Shown here: in pieces, positions 18,932 through 27,200 of the stretch
Layout: each line of letters opens with the position of its first letter
Numbering within the stretch: the stretch's first letter is position 1
Assembly (NCBI GenBank): GCA_023386345.1
Contig: JAEWJT010000009.1
Span: forward strand, 124,001-188,000
Direction: 5' to 3'
Source of the DNA: Bacillota bacterium
GTDB taxonomy: Bacteria > Bacillota > Clostridia > Tissierellales > Sedimentibacteraceae
DNA: 64,000 bases
Notes under the pieces: generated by a model
Databases searched by the model: none
Told to the model about the DNA's origin: nothing
The model's input: only the letters and a program-made list of their open reading frames with translations
Translations under genes and position numbers: made by a program

Positions 18932-19165
18932 TTGACAGAAAAGCATATTGATTTTGACAAAACAATATATGAATTATATAAAGATAATTCTGAAATTCCG
19001 ACAATACTTTCTGAATTAGGATTTAAGGACATAACAAAGCCCGGAATGATTTCTACAGCTGGTAGAATAATGACTATAAAAAAGGGTGCAGCTTTAAAAA
19101 AGATTGACATAGAAGTTATAAAAGAGAAATTTATAGATTTAGGATATAAAATACAGGAGGATTGA
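18932..19165 (+). CDS. DUF1858 domain protein
   Basis: Small protein of 77 residues made of a single DUF1858 domain (DFDKTIYELYKDNSEIPTIL ... the conserved small hydrophobic core, Gly at LGFKDI). The domain is widespread in anaerobes, often next to or fused with DUF438 proteins, and is thought to be redox or ligand related, but no activity is established. Start is a TTG at 18932 with GAAAGGGGAT upstream; the ATG at 18922 is out of frame. One base separates it from the DUF438 gene, so they form an operon. Confidence 0.85.
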   Translation: MTEKHIDFDKTIYELYKDNSEIPTILSELGFKDITKPGMISTAGRIMTIKKGAALKKIDIEVIKEKFIDLGYKIQED

Positions 19166-19166
19166 A

Positions 19167-20375
19167 ATGAGTCAAGATATAAACAACAGAGAATATCGCA
19201 AGGAAGTAATTAAAGAAATAATCAAAGAATTACACCAAGGAAAGACTGTGAATGAAGTAAAGCAAAAATTTGAAGATGCCTTTACAGGAGTTACAGCTAA
19301 AGAAATATCAGAGGCTGAACAAGCATTAATAAAAGAAGGACTTCCTATTTCAGAAGTTCAAAGATTATGTGATGTGCATTCAGAGGTGTTTAAGGGATCA
19401 ATAGAAGAAATTCACAGCGAAAAAGACCCATCAAAAATTGCAGGACATCCTGCAAATATATTAAATCTTGAAAACAGAAAAATAGAAAGCATAATAAAGA
19501 ATGATATTTTGCCTTATGCAGAGCCTACATCTGATATAGAGTCTATAAATAATCTAAAAAACGGAATTAATAATTTATGGGCATTAGATATACATTATTC
19601 TAAAAAAGAAAATCTCCTATTCCCTTATATGGAAAAATACGGTATAGACGCTCCTCCAAAGGTAATGTGGGGAGTTGATGATGAGATAAGAGCTGAATAT
19701 AAAGAGATAAAAAAAGAATTGAATTCAAAGAAAGAAATAGATGGCGAATTTAAGAAAAAAATACTAAGCCTTATAAATAAAGTTGAAGAAATGATATTTA
19801 AAGAAGAAAGTATAATGCTTCCTATGCTTTTTGATACTTTAACTCAGGACGAATGGAAGCACGTTGCAGATGAAAGCAATGAAATAGGATTTATAATAGA
19901 CAATGTTCCTGTCTGGACTCCTACAGTGTCAGATAAATCTGCCGCAAAGGAGATGAAAAAAGAAGACAGCGATGGAACTATAAAGCTTCCTACAGGAATA
20001 TTTAAGATAGAAGAATTGGTGACTATGCTCAATACCTTACCTTTTGATATTACATTTGTAGACAAAAACGATACTGTAAAGTATTTTTCTCAAAGTGCAG
20101 ATAGAGTTTTTGCAAGAACAAAGACTATAATAGGAAGAAATGTATCAAACTGTCATCCGCCTGCAAGTGTTCATATAGTTGAAAAAATAGTTGAAGATTT
20201 CAAGTCTGGAGCTAAGGATCATGAAGATTTCTGGATTAACATGGGTGATAAATTTATTTTGATAAGATATTATGCAGTAAGAGATGAAAAAGGAGAATAT
20301 CTGGGTGTAGTCGAAGTAACTCAAGACATAAAGCCTATACAGGAAATAACAGGAGAAAAGAGACTTATGTCGTAG
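19167..20375 (+). CDS. DUF438 / hemerythrin-like / PAS domain protein
   Basis: Multidomain cytoplasmic protein (402 aa). N-terminal DUF438 (about 10-75), a hemerythrin HHE-type region (about 80-235; GHPANILNLENRKIE, HYSKKENLLFPYMEKYG) and a C-terminal PAS domain (about 275-395; MLNTLPFDITFVDKNDTVKY, then GRNVSNCHPP). The domain order is that of the DUF438/PAS family thought to sense O2, NO or redox state. Where relatives usually read WGEHDEIR this protein has WGVDDEIR, so one expected iron-binding histidine is missing. Metal binding may therefore be altered. No output domain is present, so it would act through a partner, perhaps the DUF1858 protein encoded just before it. Confidence 0.85.
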   Translation: MSQDINNREYRKEVIKEIIKELHQGKTVNEVKQKFEDAFTGVTAKEISEAEQALIKEGLPISEVQRLCDVHSEVFKGSIEEIHSEKDPSKIAGHPANILNLENRKIESIIKNDILPYAEPTSDIESINNLKNGINNLWALDIHYSKKENLLFPYMEKYGIDAPPKVMWGVDDEIRAEYKEIKKELNSKKEIDGEFKKKILSLINKVEEMIFKEESIMLPMLFDTLTQDEWKHVADESNEIGFIIDNVPVWTPTVSDKSAAKEMKKEDSDGTIKLPTGIFKIEELVTMLNTLPFDITFVDKNDTVKYFSQSADRVFARTKTIIGRNVSNCHPPASVHIVEKIVEDFKSGAKDHEDFWINMGDKFILIRYYAVRDEKGEYLGVVEVTQDIKPIQEITGEKRLMS

Positions 20376-20418
20376 ATTTATCTTGTTGATGAACAGCCTT
20401 TAAAAATATTTATATAAA

Positions 20419-20466
20419 AATAAGGGAAGACTTATTTCGTGAAGTCTTCCCTTATTAAATTTTTTT
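20419..20466. terminator. Bidirectional terminator between the DUF438 gene and trpB
   Basis: A 15-bp perfect stem (20419-20433 with 20442-20456) with an 8-base loop is flanked by A5 on the left and T7 on the right. It can terminate the + operon and the convergent trpB transcript. Confidence 0.9.
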
Positions 20467-20532
20467 AAATTATAAGCCTTTTTGCTCAAATGGAATGAGA
20501 GTGTAAAACTATCTCTTAAAACAAAATTTTAT

Positions 20533-21678
20533 TTAATTCAAGTCCTTATCGCCTCTACCAGATAAATTGATTATAATAATTTTGTCACTGCTCAAGGATT
20601 TAGCTAGTTTCATTCCATAATACAGAGCGTGAGAGCTTTCAATGGCTGGTATTATTCCCTCTAGTCTTGATAAGTCTTTAAATGCCGATAAAGCTTCTTC
20701 GTCAGTAACAGCTATGTATTCCACTCTACCAATCTTTTTAAGATAAGCGTGTTCTGGACCTACTCCCGGATAATCTAATCCCGGTGAAATCGAATAAGCA
20801 GGCGAAATGTTTCCCTTATCATCTTTCAAAACTATTGTGTTCATGCCATGTATTATTCCCTCAATACCATTTGTCATAGTTGCGGCATTCATATCGGTAT
20901 CAACACCTTTCCCAGCAGCTTCTAAGCCAATAATATTAACTTCCTTATCATTTATGAAAGGATAAAACAATCCTATTGCATTGCTTCCGCCACCTACGCA
21001 AGCAAGTAAATAATCAGGTAATCTACCTTCCTTTTCTAAAATTTGCTTTCTTGCCTCATCCCCAATAACTCTCTGAAAATTTCTTACCATTTCTGGATAT
21101 GGGTGAGGCCCAACTGCAGATCCTATCAAATAAAATGTGTCATCTATTCTTTTAACCCATTCCTCGAATGCCTTATCTACCGCATCACTTAAAGTTTTTG
21201 TGCCTTGTGTAACAGCGGTCACATTAGCTCCTAAAAGCTCCATTTTCTTCACGTTAAGCATTTGTCTTTTAGTATCTTCTTCACCCATAAAAATATCGCA
21301 TTCAAGTCCCAGTAAAGCGCAAACAGTTGCAGTTGCTACACCATGCTGACCTGCCCCTGTTTCAGCGATTATTCTTTTTTTACCCATACGCCTTGCAAGC
21401 AGTGCCTGAGCTATTGCATTGTTGATTTTATGAGCTCCTGTATGGTTTAAATCCTCCCTTTTCAAATAGATTTTAGCTCCATCGCATTTCATAGTTAAAT
21501 TATGTGCAAGATATAGCGGACTTTCTCGTCCCACATAATTTTTCAAGTAATAATTGTATTCATCAATAAAAGATTTATCATCTTTTATTTTTTCGTAGGC
21601 TTCTTCTAACTCATTTAAAGCCTTCAAAACCTCCTTAGGAACGTACTGCCCTCCAAAATTTTCAAAAAATCCTTTCAT
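20533..21678 (-). CDS. trpB: Tryptophan synthase beta subunit, orphan
   Basis: PLP enzyme (381 aa) that condenses indole and serine to tryptophan. It is the TrpB1 type: FGGQYVP start, KREDLNHTGAHKINNA with the PLP lysine, GAGQHGVATA, and GSAVGPHPYPEMVRNFQ. I start it at the ATG at 21678 because AGGAGGAAG lies just upstream; the longer open frame to 21732 runs into the T-box terminator. No trpA or other trp gene is nearby. It is preceded by a tryptophan T-box. An orphan trpB with its own tryptophan sensor suggests indole salvage, or a trp pathway split across the genome. Confidence 0.95.
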   Translation of the reverse strand: MKGFFENFGGQYVPKEVLKALNELEEAYEKIKDDKSFIDEYNYYLKNYVGRESPLYLAHNLTMKCDGAKIYLKREDLNHTGAHKINNAIAQALLARRMGKKRIIAETGAGQHGVATATVCALLGLECDIFMGEEDTKRQMLNVKKMELLGANVTAVTQGTKTLSDAVDKAFEEWVKRIDDTFYLIGSAVGPHPYPEMVRNFQRVIGDEARKQILEKEGRLPDYLLACVGGGSNAIGLFYPFINDKEVNIIGLEAAGKGVDTDMNAATMTNGIEGIIHGMNTIVLKDDKGNISPAYSISPGLDYPGVGPEHAYLKKIGRVEYIAVTDEEALSAFKDLSRLEGIIPAIESSHALYYGMKLAKSLSSDKIIIINLSGRGDKDLN

Positions 21679-21720
21679 TTTTACTTCCTCCTTTTTAATA
21701 TTGAAAATATTTTTGGTAAT

Positions 21721-22065
21721 AAAAAAAGTCATATCATCCTATACGATTAGGACGAAATGACTCGTGGTGCCACCTAAATTTAATTGAAGTATCAGTGAAA
21801 ACAAGAAAGTTAAGAACTTTCTTATTCAATAAAAAAGCACTTCCCCGTAAAGGAAAAGTGCCTGCTTCTTGCCACCTGTACTACAATACTCTTTCGGATA
21901 CTATTATATCCTATCCATATAACGGTAGACTCCCGGACATTGCTACTATTATTTCACATGCCATCTCACAGACCCATTCGATATAAATTTTAGTGCTAGG
22001 ATTTCACCAGCCCAAGCTCTCTTTAACCTCAATATTATATCTACTCTTTCTGATCACAAATGTTA
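21721..22065 (-). promoter_or_regulatory. Tryptophan T-box riboswitch
   Basis: Leader of trpB, read on the - strand. The T-box sequence AGGTGGCACCACGAG is at 21775-21761. It is followed by a terminator hairpin (21761-21728) and a T7 run. Stem I carries the AGTAGATATAAT-like start, the GAGAGC element and a specifier region GAATGGGTCTG in which UGG (21976-21974) is the likely tryptophan codon. Uncharged tRNA-Trp would stabilise the antiterminator and switch trpB on. Two further hairpins lie between stem I and the T-box: one at 21861-21837 followed by six T's, and one at about 21823-21803. Confidence 0.93.
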
Positions 22066-22071
22066 AAATAC

Positions 22072-22100
22072 ATTCTACATCAAGTTGATTTATTTGTCAA
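22072..22100 (-). promoter_or_regulatory. trpB T-box promoter
   Basis: On the - strand TTGACA (22100-22095) and TAGAAT (22077-22072) are separated by 17 bases and lie just upstream of the T-box leader. Confidence 0.8.
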
Positions 22101-22138
22101 TATTTTTTATAATTATAAAAAAATATCTAAAAATACTG

Positions 22139-22882
22139 TTAATATTTATATTCAACAGAATATTTTTCTTTTAATTCGTTTTGTTTTTCTGTATATGCCT
22201 TGCTTTGCTTTTCATATTTGATTTTATTTAATATATCTTTCTTAGCTTCATCAAAAGTCAAATCATGGCTTTCACTTTTTTCATTTAATTGAATTAAATG
22301 GTATCCAAATTGAGTTTTAACAGGAGAGCTTATATCTCCAACATTCATAGAAAATACTGCATTTTCAAACTCAGGAACCATTTGACCTTTGCCAAACTTA
22401 CCTAAAGTACCACCGCTGTTTTTTGACGGGCAACTAGAATATTTTTGTGCAGCATCTGCAAATTCTAAACCATCATTAATCTCTTTAAGTATTTCCTCAG
22501 CCTTTTCTAAAGTATCAATCAATATGTGGCTTGCTGTTACACTTTCAGGACTTCTAAATAAATCTTTATTTGAGTTATAGTACTCCTGTGCTTCATCTTC
22601 ACTCACGTCTATAGTTGACATAAGCTTGCTTACTGAATATTGTGCTAATAGTGATTTTTTTAATTGTTCAAGAGTTGTTTGGTAGTCTTTTTCGCTGTCG
22701 AGATTATTTTCTTTAGCGTCTGAATACAACATTTCTTCCAATACAAGCTGTTCCACTAACTGCTTATATCCAGCCTCTCCTTGATATTGGACTGCATTAG
22801 GACCTAAATTTGTATATAATGCCTCTACATCTGACTGTCTGATTTCCTTACCACTTACTGTTGCTAGTACCTTGTTTTCCAT
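22139..22882 (-). CDS. Parvulin-type peptidyl-prolyl cis-trans isomerase, no signal peptide
   Basis: Foldase of 247 residues. An N-terminal SurA/PrsA-like helical region (about 1-110) is followed by a PpiC rotamase domain (about 112-210; VTASHILIDT, KYSSCPSKNSGGTLGKFGKG, MVPEFENAVF, QFGYHLIQL) and a basic C-terminal helix. Unlike the secreted lipoprotein PrsA, it starts directly with MENKVLATVSGKEI and has no signal peptide or lipobox, so it is expected to act in the cytoplasm. Start ATG at 22882 with AGAAAGGC upstream. Confidence 0.88.
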   Translation of the reverse strand: MENKVLATVSGKEIRQSDVEALYTNLGPNAVQYQGEAGYKQLVEQLVLEEMLYSDAKENNLDSEKDYQTTLEQLKKSLLAQYSVSKLMSTIDVSEDEAQEYYNSNKDLFRSPESVTASHILIDTLEKAEEILKEINDGLEFADAAQKYSSCPSKNSGGTLGKFGKGQMVPEFENAVFSMNVGDISSPVKTQFGYHLIQLNEKSESHDLTFDEAKKDILNKIKYEKQSKAYTEKQNELKEKYSVEYKY

Positions 22883-22988
22883 ATAATAACCTTGCCTTTC
22901 TAAATAAAATTTCTATTCTTAAATATTATACTAGAAAACCAAATTTAATGCTATGTATTTTTTGAAAATGTTTATATGAAAATAATAG

Positions 22989-23038
22989 AACACAGATTAC
23001 GCAGAGTTTATATATATTAACTCTGCGTAATCTGTGTT
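22989..23038. terminator. 20-bp perfect hairpin, terminator-like
   Basis: A fully complementary 20-bp stem (22989-23008 with 23019-23038; core ATTACGCAGAG) and a 10-base AT-only loop, with T6 on the right side. It sits between the - strand DUF11-region genes and the isomerase gene. Its length and lack of mismatches are greater than for the other terminators here. Confidence 0.7.
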
Positions 23039-23071
23039 TTTTCTTATATTTTCAATAAATAAAAAATTATA

Positions 23072-23272
23072 TTATGGACAACTCACATCTGTAGATGTTA
23101 TGTTGCTATAAATTTTTTCGTGTTGAAATTTTATATAAGATATATTTTCTATAGTGTAATACAAACTAAATGTTTGATTTTGACTTTGACTTCTACAATT
23201 ATTTTTGTGTACTTTGCGACGTTTGTCGTGATTTTCACAACAATTGTCGCAATTATTTAATGTTATTTTCAA
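23072..23272 (-). CDS. Small Cys/Asn-rich hypothetical protein
   Basis: Possible 66-residue protein directly after the DUF11-type gene. From a TTG at 23272, preceded by GGGGGAG about 12 bases upstream, it reads through a cysteine-containing segment (NNCDNCCENHDKRR, NNC) and ends SCP. The open frame extends to a TTG at 23302 inside the DUF11 gene, but nothing supports that start. Composition (Cys, Asn, Lys, Tyr) is compatible with a spore-coat or surface peptide. I recognise no family, and the TTG start with long spacing makes it uncertain. Confidence 0.4.
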   Translation of the reverse strand: MKITLNNCDNCCENHDKRRKVHKNNCRSQSQNQTFSLYYTIENISYIKFQHEKIYSNITSTDVSCP

Positions 23273-23276
23273 ATAC

Positions 23277-23657
23277 TTAAATTTCTCCCCCGACAACTTC
23301 AACTTGAAATTGTATAGTTGCTATTGCGAGTCCAAGAAGACTTGGAAGTGTATAAGTTAAAGTATTTCCTGTTAGAGTAGGTGTTGCAGCTACGGTGTTT
23401 ACTGTAAATGAATCAGCAATATAGGTAGCCCCCTCTGGTATAACATCTGTAAAAGGTAGATTAGTAATCAAAGCAAGGCTGACACTTGTAATTACCACAG
23501 TGTAAGTTAAAGTATCCCCTACACTTGCAGTTGCGTTATCTACTGATTTTGTTATAGTAGGAGCAAGCAATAGTAAGGTTTCTGCGGTATTACTATTAAC
23601 CGTATCACCATTATAACTTATGCTCGCAATATTATCTAATTTGTTAATAAGAGCCAT
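23277..23657 (-). CDS. Short DUF11-repeat (TIGR01451) surface-type protein
   Basis: A 126-residue protein with one DUF11/TIGR01451 beta-sandwich repeat: PTITKSVDNATASVGDTLTY, then the VxITNxxxLPFTDVIPEGATYI-type core and a closing QFQVEVVGG. Such repeats occur in surface and exosporium-type proteins of Firmicutes. No classical signal peptide is present; the N-terminus (MALINKLDNIASISYNGDTV) is typical of short stand-alone clostridial members. I use the ATG at 23657 because CGGAGG lies 8-9 bases upstream; an in-frame upstream start at 23690 has no site. Confidence 0.75.
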   Translation of the reverse strand: MALINKLDNIASISYNGDTVNSNTAETLLLLAPTITKSVDNATASVGDTLTYTVVITSVSLALITNLPFTDVIPEGATYIADSFTVNTVAATPTLTGNTLTYTLPSLLGLAIATIQFQVEVVGGEI

Positions 23658-23952
23658 TCTGTTTAATCCTCCGTAAATTAAATTAAGCATATGCTTGTAT
23701 TATTATATGCGTTGTATAAGAAAAAGTGAACAAGTTATACGATAGATTAATTTGCTTGCTTATAGCTATCAATAAAAAACTTTTTATTAATGTTGACTTA
23801 AATAAGCCTTTACTATATAATAACTTTTGTAGAAAATTTAATACTGAATATTTAGGTTCTTTATAGTTATACATTTGTTTTGATTACTAGAATTACAAAG
23901 CTTCATATTAGCTTAGTACAGTTTTTAGAATGAAGTATTATAATAAAGATCA

Positions 23953-24130
23953 AAAGAGAATCATGTTAAAATCATGAACGGTCCGGCCACTGTAATTGGG
24001 GAGTAATCTTTCAATATGCCACTGAGAACATTCTTGGGAAGGCGAAAGATATGCTTTGATCCATAAGTCAGGAGAACTGCCTAAGTATAACATTGTAAAA
24101 ACCTTCTGGGATTGAGGTAGATGTGATTAC
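23953..24130 (+). promoter_or_regulatory. Cobalamin riboswitch 1
   Basis: Conserved elements in order: GAATCATG, ACGGTCCGGCCACTGT, ATGCCACTGAG, TTGGGAAGGCG and the B12-box-type AAGTCAGGAGAACTGCCT. These are the hallmark blocks of the cobalamin riboswitch aptamer. It lies about 100 bases upstream of the giant surface-protein gene and just before a terminator, so B12 would end transcription early. A possible -10 TATAAT is at 23939-23944, with a poor -35. The remaining part of the gap, 23691-23935, shows no gene I accept. Confidence 0.9.
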
Positions 24131-24186
24131 TAAGTGTATTTATATATTATTTATGAATTATTTATATACTGATTACTTAAATTTTA

Positions 24187-24219
24187 TGTCCTAATCTGTG
24201 AAGGTTGGGACATTTTTTT
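24187..24219 (+). terminator. Riboswitch-associated terminator 1
   Basis: TGTCCTAATC (24187-24196) pairs with GGTTGGGACA (24203-24212), then T7. It lies between riboswitch 1 and the RBS of the 24236 gene and is the probable expression platform. Confidence 0.88.
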
Positions 24220-24235
24220 ATTTCCGGAGGTAAGT

Positions 24236-27200
24236 ATGGAAAAAACAAAGTTAAATCAAGAAAGGAAAGATTTTATGCGAAAATCAAGAAAAACAAAATT
24301 TGGAACGCAGTTATTATCAATTCTTGTAGCACTATTTATAGTGCTAGGTATGATACCCAATGCAGCGTTCGCTCAAGGACAAGCTAATGATATAATTCTC
24401 TCAAATCTGATTGCTGAGAATAATTCAAAGGAAGCTGGCAATGTATCAACTGGAAGTGCAATTACAATTAGCAGCTTAGCAAGTGACGGGTCGATTCCGA
24501 TAAGTAGCGAAGATGATTTAAGAAAAATTGGTAGGGAATCTGATTATAAGTTAGATGGCAATTATATATTAACAGGTAACATTATTTTGACAGAACCTTG
24601 GATACCTATTGGTAAGATTGTTGGAAATGAAAACTCGTCAGAATCATTTATTGGTACATTTGATGGTGATGGATATACTGTAAGTGGATTAACCATAAAT
24701 GCTGGAAATATTACTTATCAAGGTTTGTTCGGTAAAATTGGAGCAAAAGGAACCGTACAAAATGTCACTGTTGAAGGTGTAATCAGCAGCACTTATACAA
24801 GCAATGCTTTTATAGGTGGTATAGCTGGACAAGTTCAAGGAGGTAAGATTATCAACTGTATTAATAAGGTACAAATTAATGCAGTTAAAGCAAAGAAAGT
24901 TGGGGGTATTGTAGGCGATACTACTTTAGCCACAGAAATTATTGGTTGTGCAAACTTAGGTAATATAAGTGCAACTAGTAATGTTGGAGGAATAGTTGGC
25001 AGTACGGCTGGCACAACAAAAGTTACAAATTGCTATAATACTGGGGAAATTACTACTGATACTAGCAGTTGTGGTGGCGTAGTTGGATATGCTTATGGGA
25101 CAACTATAATTCAAAATTGTTATAATGCAGATACTGGAGTACGTAGTGGTTCTAATAGTGGTTTACTTATTGGCTTTCTTTATAGTAGTTCAAGTGCCTT
25201 AAACTCTTATTGGTTAGGAGATGATAATACTAAAGGCATAGGCAATAAATCTGCTGGTAAAATTGCAGACGATTGTACATTCAAAACAGATGAGCAATTA
25301 AAGGGAATAGTATTTCTTGACATTCTTAATGTAGATGCGCCAGAGGGCAGCCAATTTGTTTTTGATGATAATAATATAAATAATGGTTATCCAATTCTTG
25401 AGTGTCAATTACCAAAGGTTGCTAAGTTTGAGATTCAATTTAATATAAATCCTAATGATGCTTCACTGACAGTAAAAGATGAAAAAGGTACTAATAAAAT
25501 TGGCTCAAATGGTTTCTATAAGCTACCAGCAGGAAATTATACCTATTTTATATCTGCTTTTGGATATAACGATAAAAATGGATATTTTGAAGTAGTTGAT
25601 GATGAAAATCCTAGTGTGATTAATATTAGTTTAACAGAGGCTGATAAACAGACAGTTAGCTTTTCAGGCTTACCAAAAGGAGCATTAATTTCAGTTAATC
25701 ATGCAGTAGGCGGAAAGATGAATCCTGGACCAGATGGTAACTATAAACTACCAACAGGAACATATTCCTATTCTGCTGTTGCAAAAGGTTATGAATTAGT
25801 TAAAAAGACATTTGAAGTAGTGGATGAATCCGTAAATATTGCAGTTGAAATGACTTCACTTGCTACTCCACAGCCTTGGGATGGAACGACAAAGACATCT
25901 GTTAGCCCGATAGACGGTACATATTATATAAAAAGCGGTGCAGAATTAGCTTGGTTTGCTTCAGAGACAATTGCAGGAAGGCTTTTAGATGTTAGTGTAG
26001 TTCTATTATCTGACATTAATCTTGATAGTAAAGCTTGGTTGTCTATAAGTCCTTATAGTGGAACTCAAAATTATTTTAAAGGCATCTTAGACGGAAATCA
26101 TTGTACAATCGACAATCTTAGTGGCGGATTGTTTCATCGTACAGATAAGGATGCCCTTATAAAAAATTTGACTGTATCTGGTTCAATAAATGGTACTGGC
26201 AACATTGGAGGTATTGTTGGAGTAAACTATGGAAAGATAGAAAACTGTCGTTCTAACGTAAATATCACTGCTAGCGAGCAACGAGTAGGTGGTATTGTTG
26301 GTGATAATAGTGGGGGTATAATTTTACGCTGTGTAGCTACAGGAATAATAAACAGTAGTTTTAGAACATATGCTCAGAGTGATACATATAGAATTTTCTT
26401 AGGTGGTATTGCTGGACAAAATTCTGGAACCATAGAATATTGTTATAGTTTAGCTAATGTCTCAGCTACAAGCGTTGCTGAGCCTAATAAAACAAATCAC
26501 CCTGGAGGAGTAGGGGGTATAACTGGAGTAAATACAGGTACAGTTAATAGTTGCTATAACATTGGGACAGTAAGATACAATGATAGAAAAAACTTTAATA
26601 CTGGCTCAGTAATAGGTGATAACTCAAATTCCAATGCCAAAATTAAAAACTCATATTATTTAGAAGGCACTTGCACTAATGAGTCTGGAGAAGATTTAGG
26701 CGTAGGCATAGGAAGTAAAGACGGTGTACAATCAAAAGATATCGAAAGCATGAAAGCTTCTTCATTTGTTATAGCCTTAAATAATGGAAATTCAGAAGGA
26801 CCTTTCAACGCTGACGAAGATATAAATATAAATGGTGGATACCCAGTTCTAAAATGGCAAGGTGGACAGATTCCTGTAACAACGGAGGATGAGACATCAG
26901 TATTAGAGGACAAGGAAGAACTTGAATTAGTACAGACTATTATTAAGCAGGCAGGTGCTCTTGACCTCCCTAAAAACGGTAAGAAAGGAAGCAATATTAC
27001 TTGGTCAAGTGATAATCCTAGTGTTATAAGCGATAATGGCGTAGTAACTCTTCCTAGCGCAGGAATATCTAGCGTTGTTTTAACAGCTACTATTAAAAAA
27101 GGTGCAATAAGAGATACTAAAAGCTTTACAATAACTGTGTATTCGGCACTTCAGGTTATACTGGATGAACTTAATGCAGCCAAGGCTGGACTTGGTACAC

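Noticed and set aside
18822..19110. Two open frames of about 60 codons on the - strand
   Set aside because: They are antisense to the DUF1858 gene and its upstream region, without start signals.
21795..21986. Open frame on the + strand
   Set aside because: It lies wholly within the tryptophan T-box leader read on the other strand, with no RBS.
23683..23874. 63-codon frame upstream of the DUF11 gene on the - strand
   Set aside because: It has no RBS, a composition like non-coding AT-rich DNA, and overlaps the start region of the better-supported DUF11 gene.
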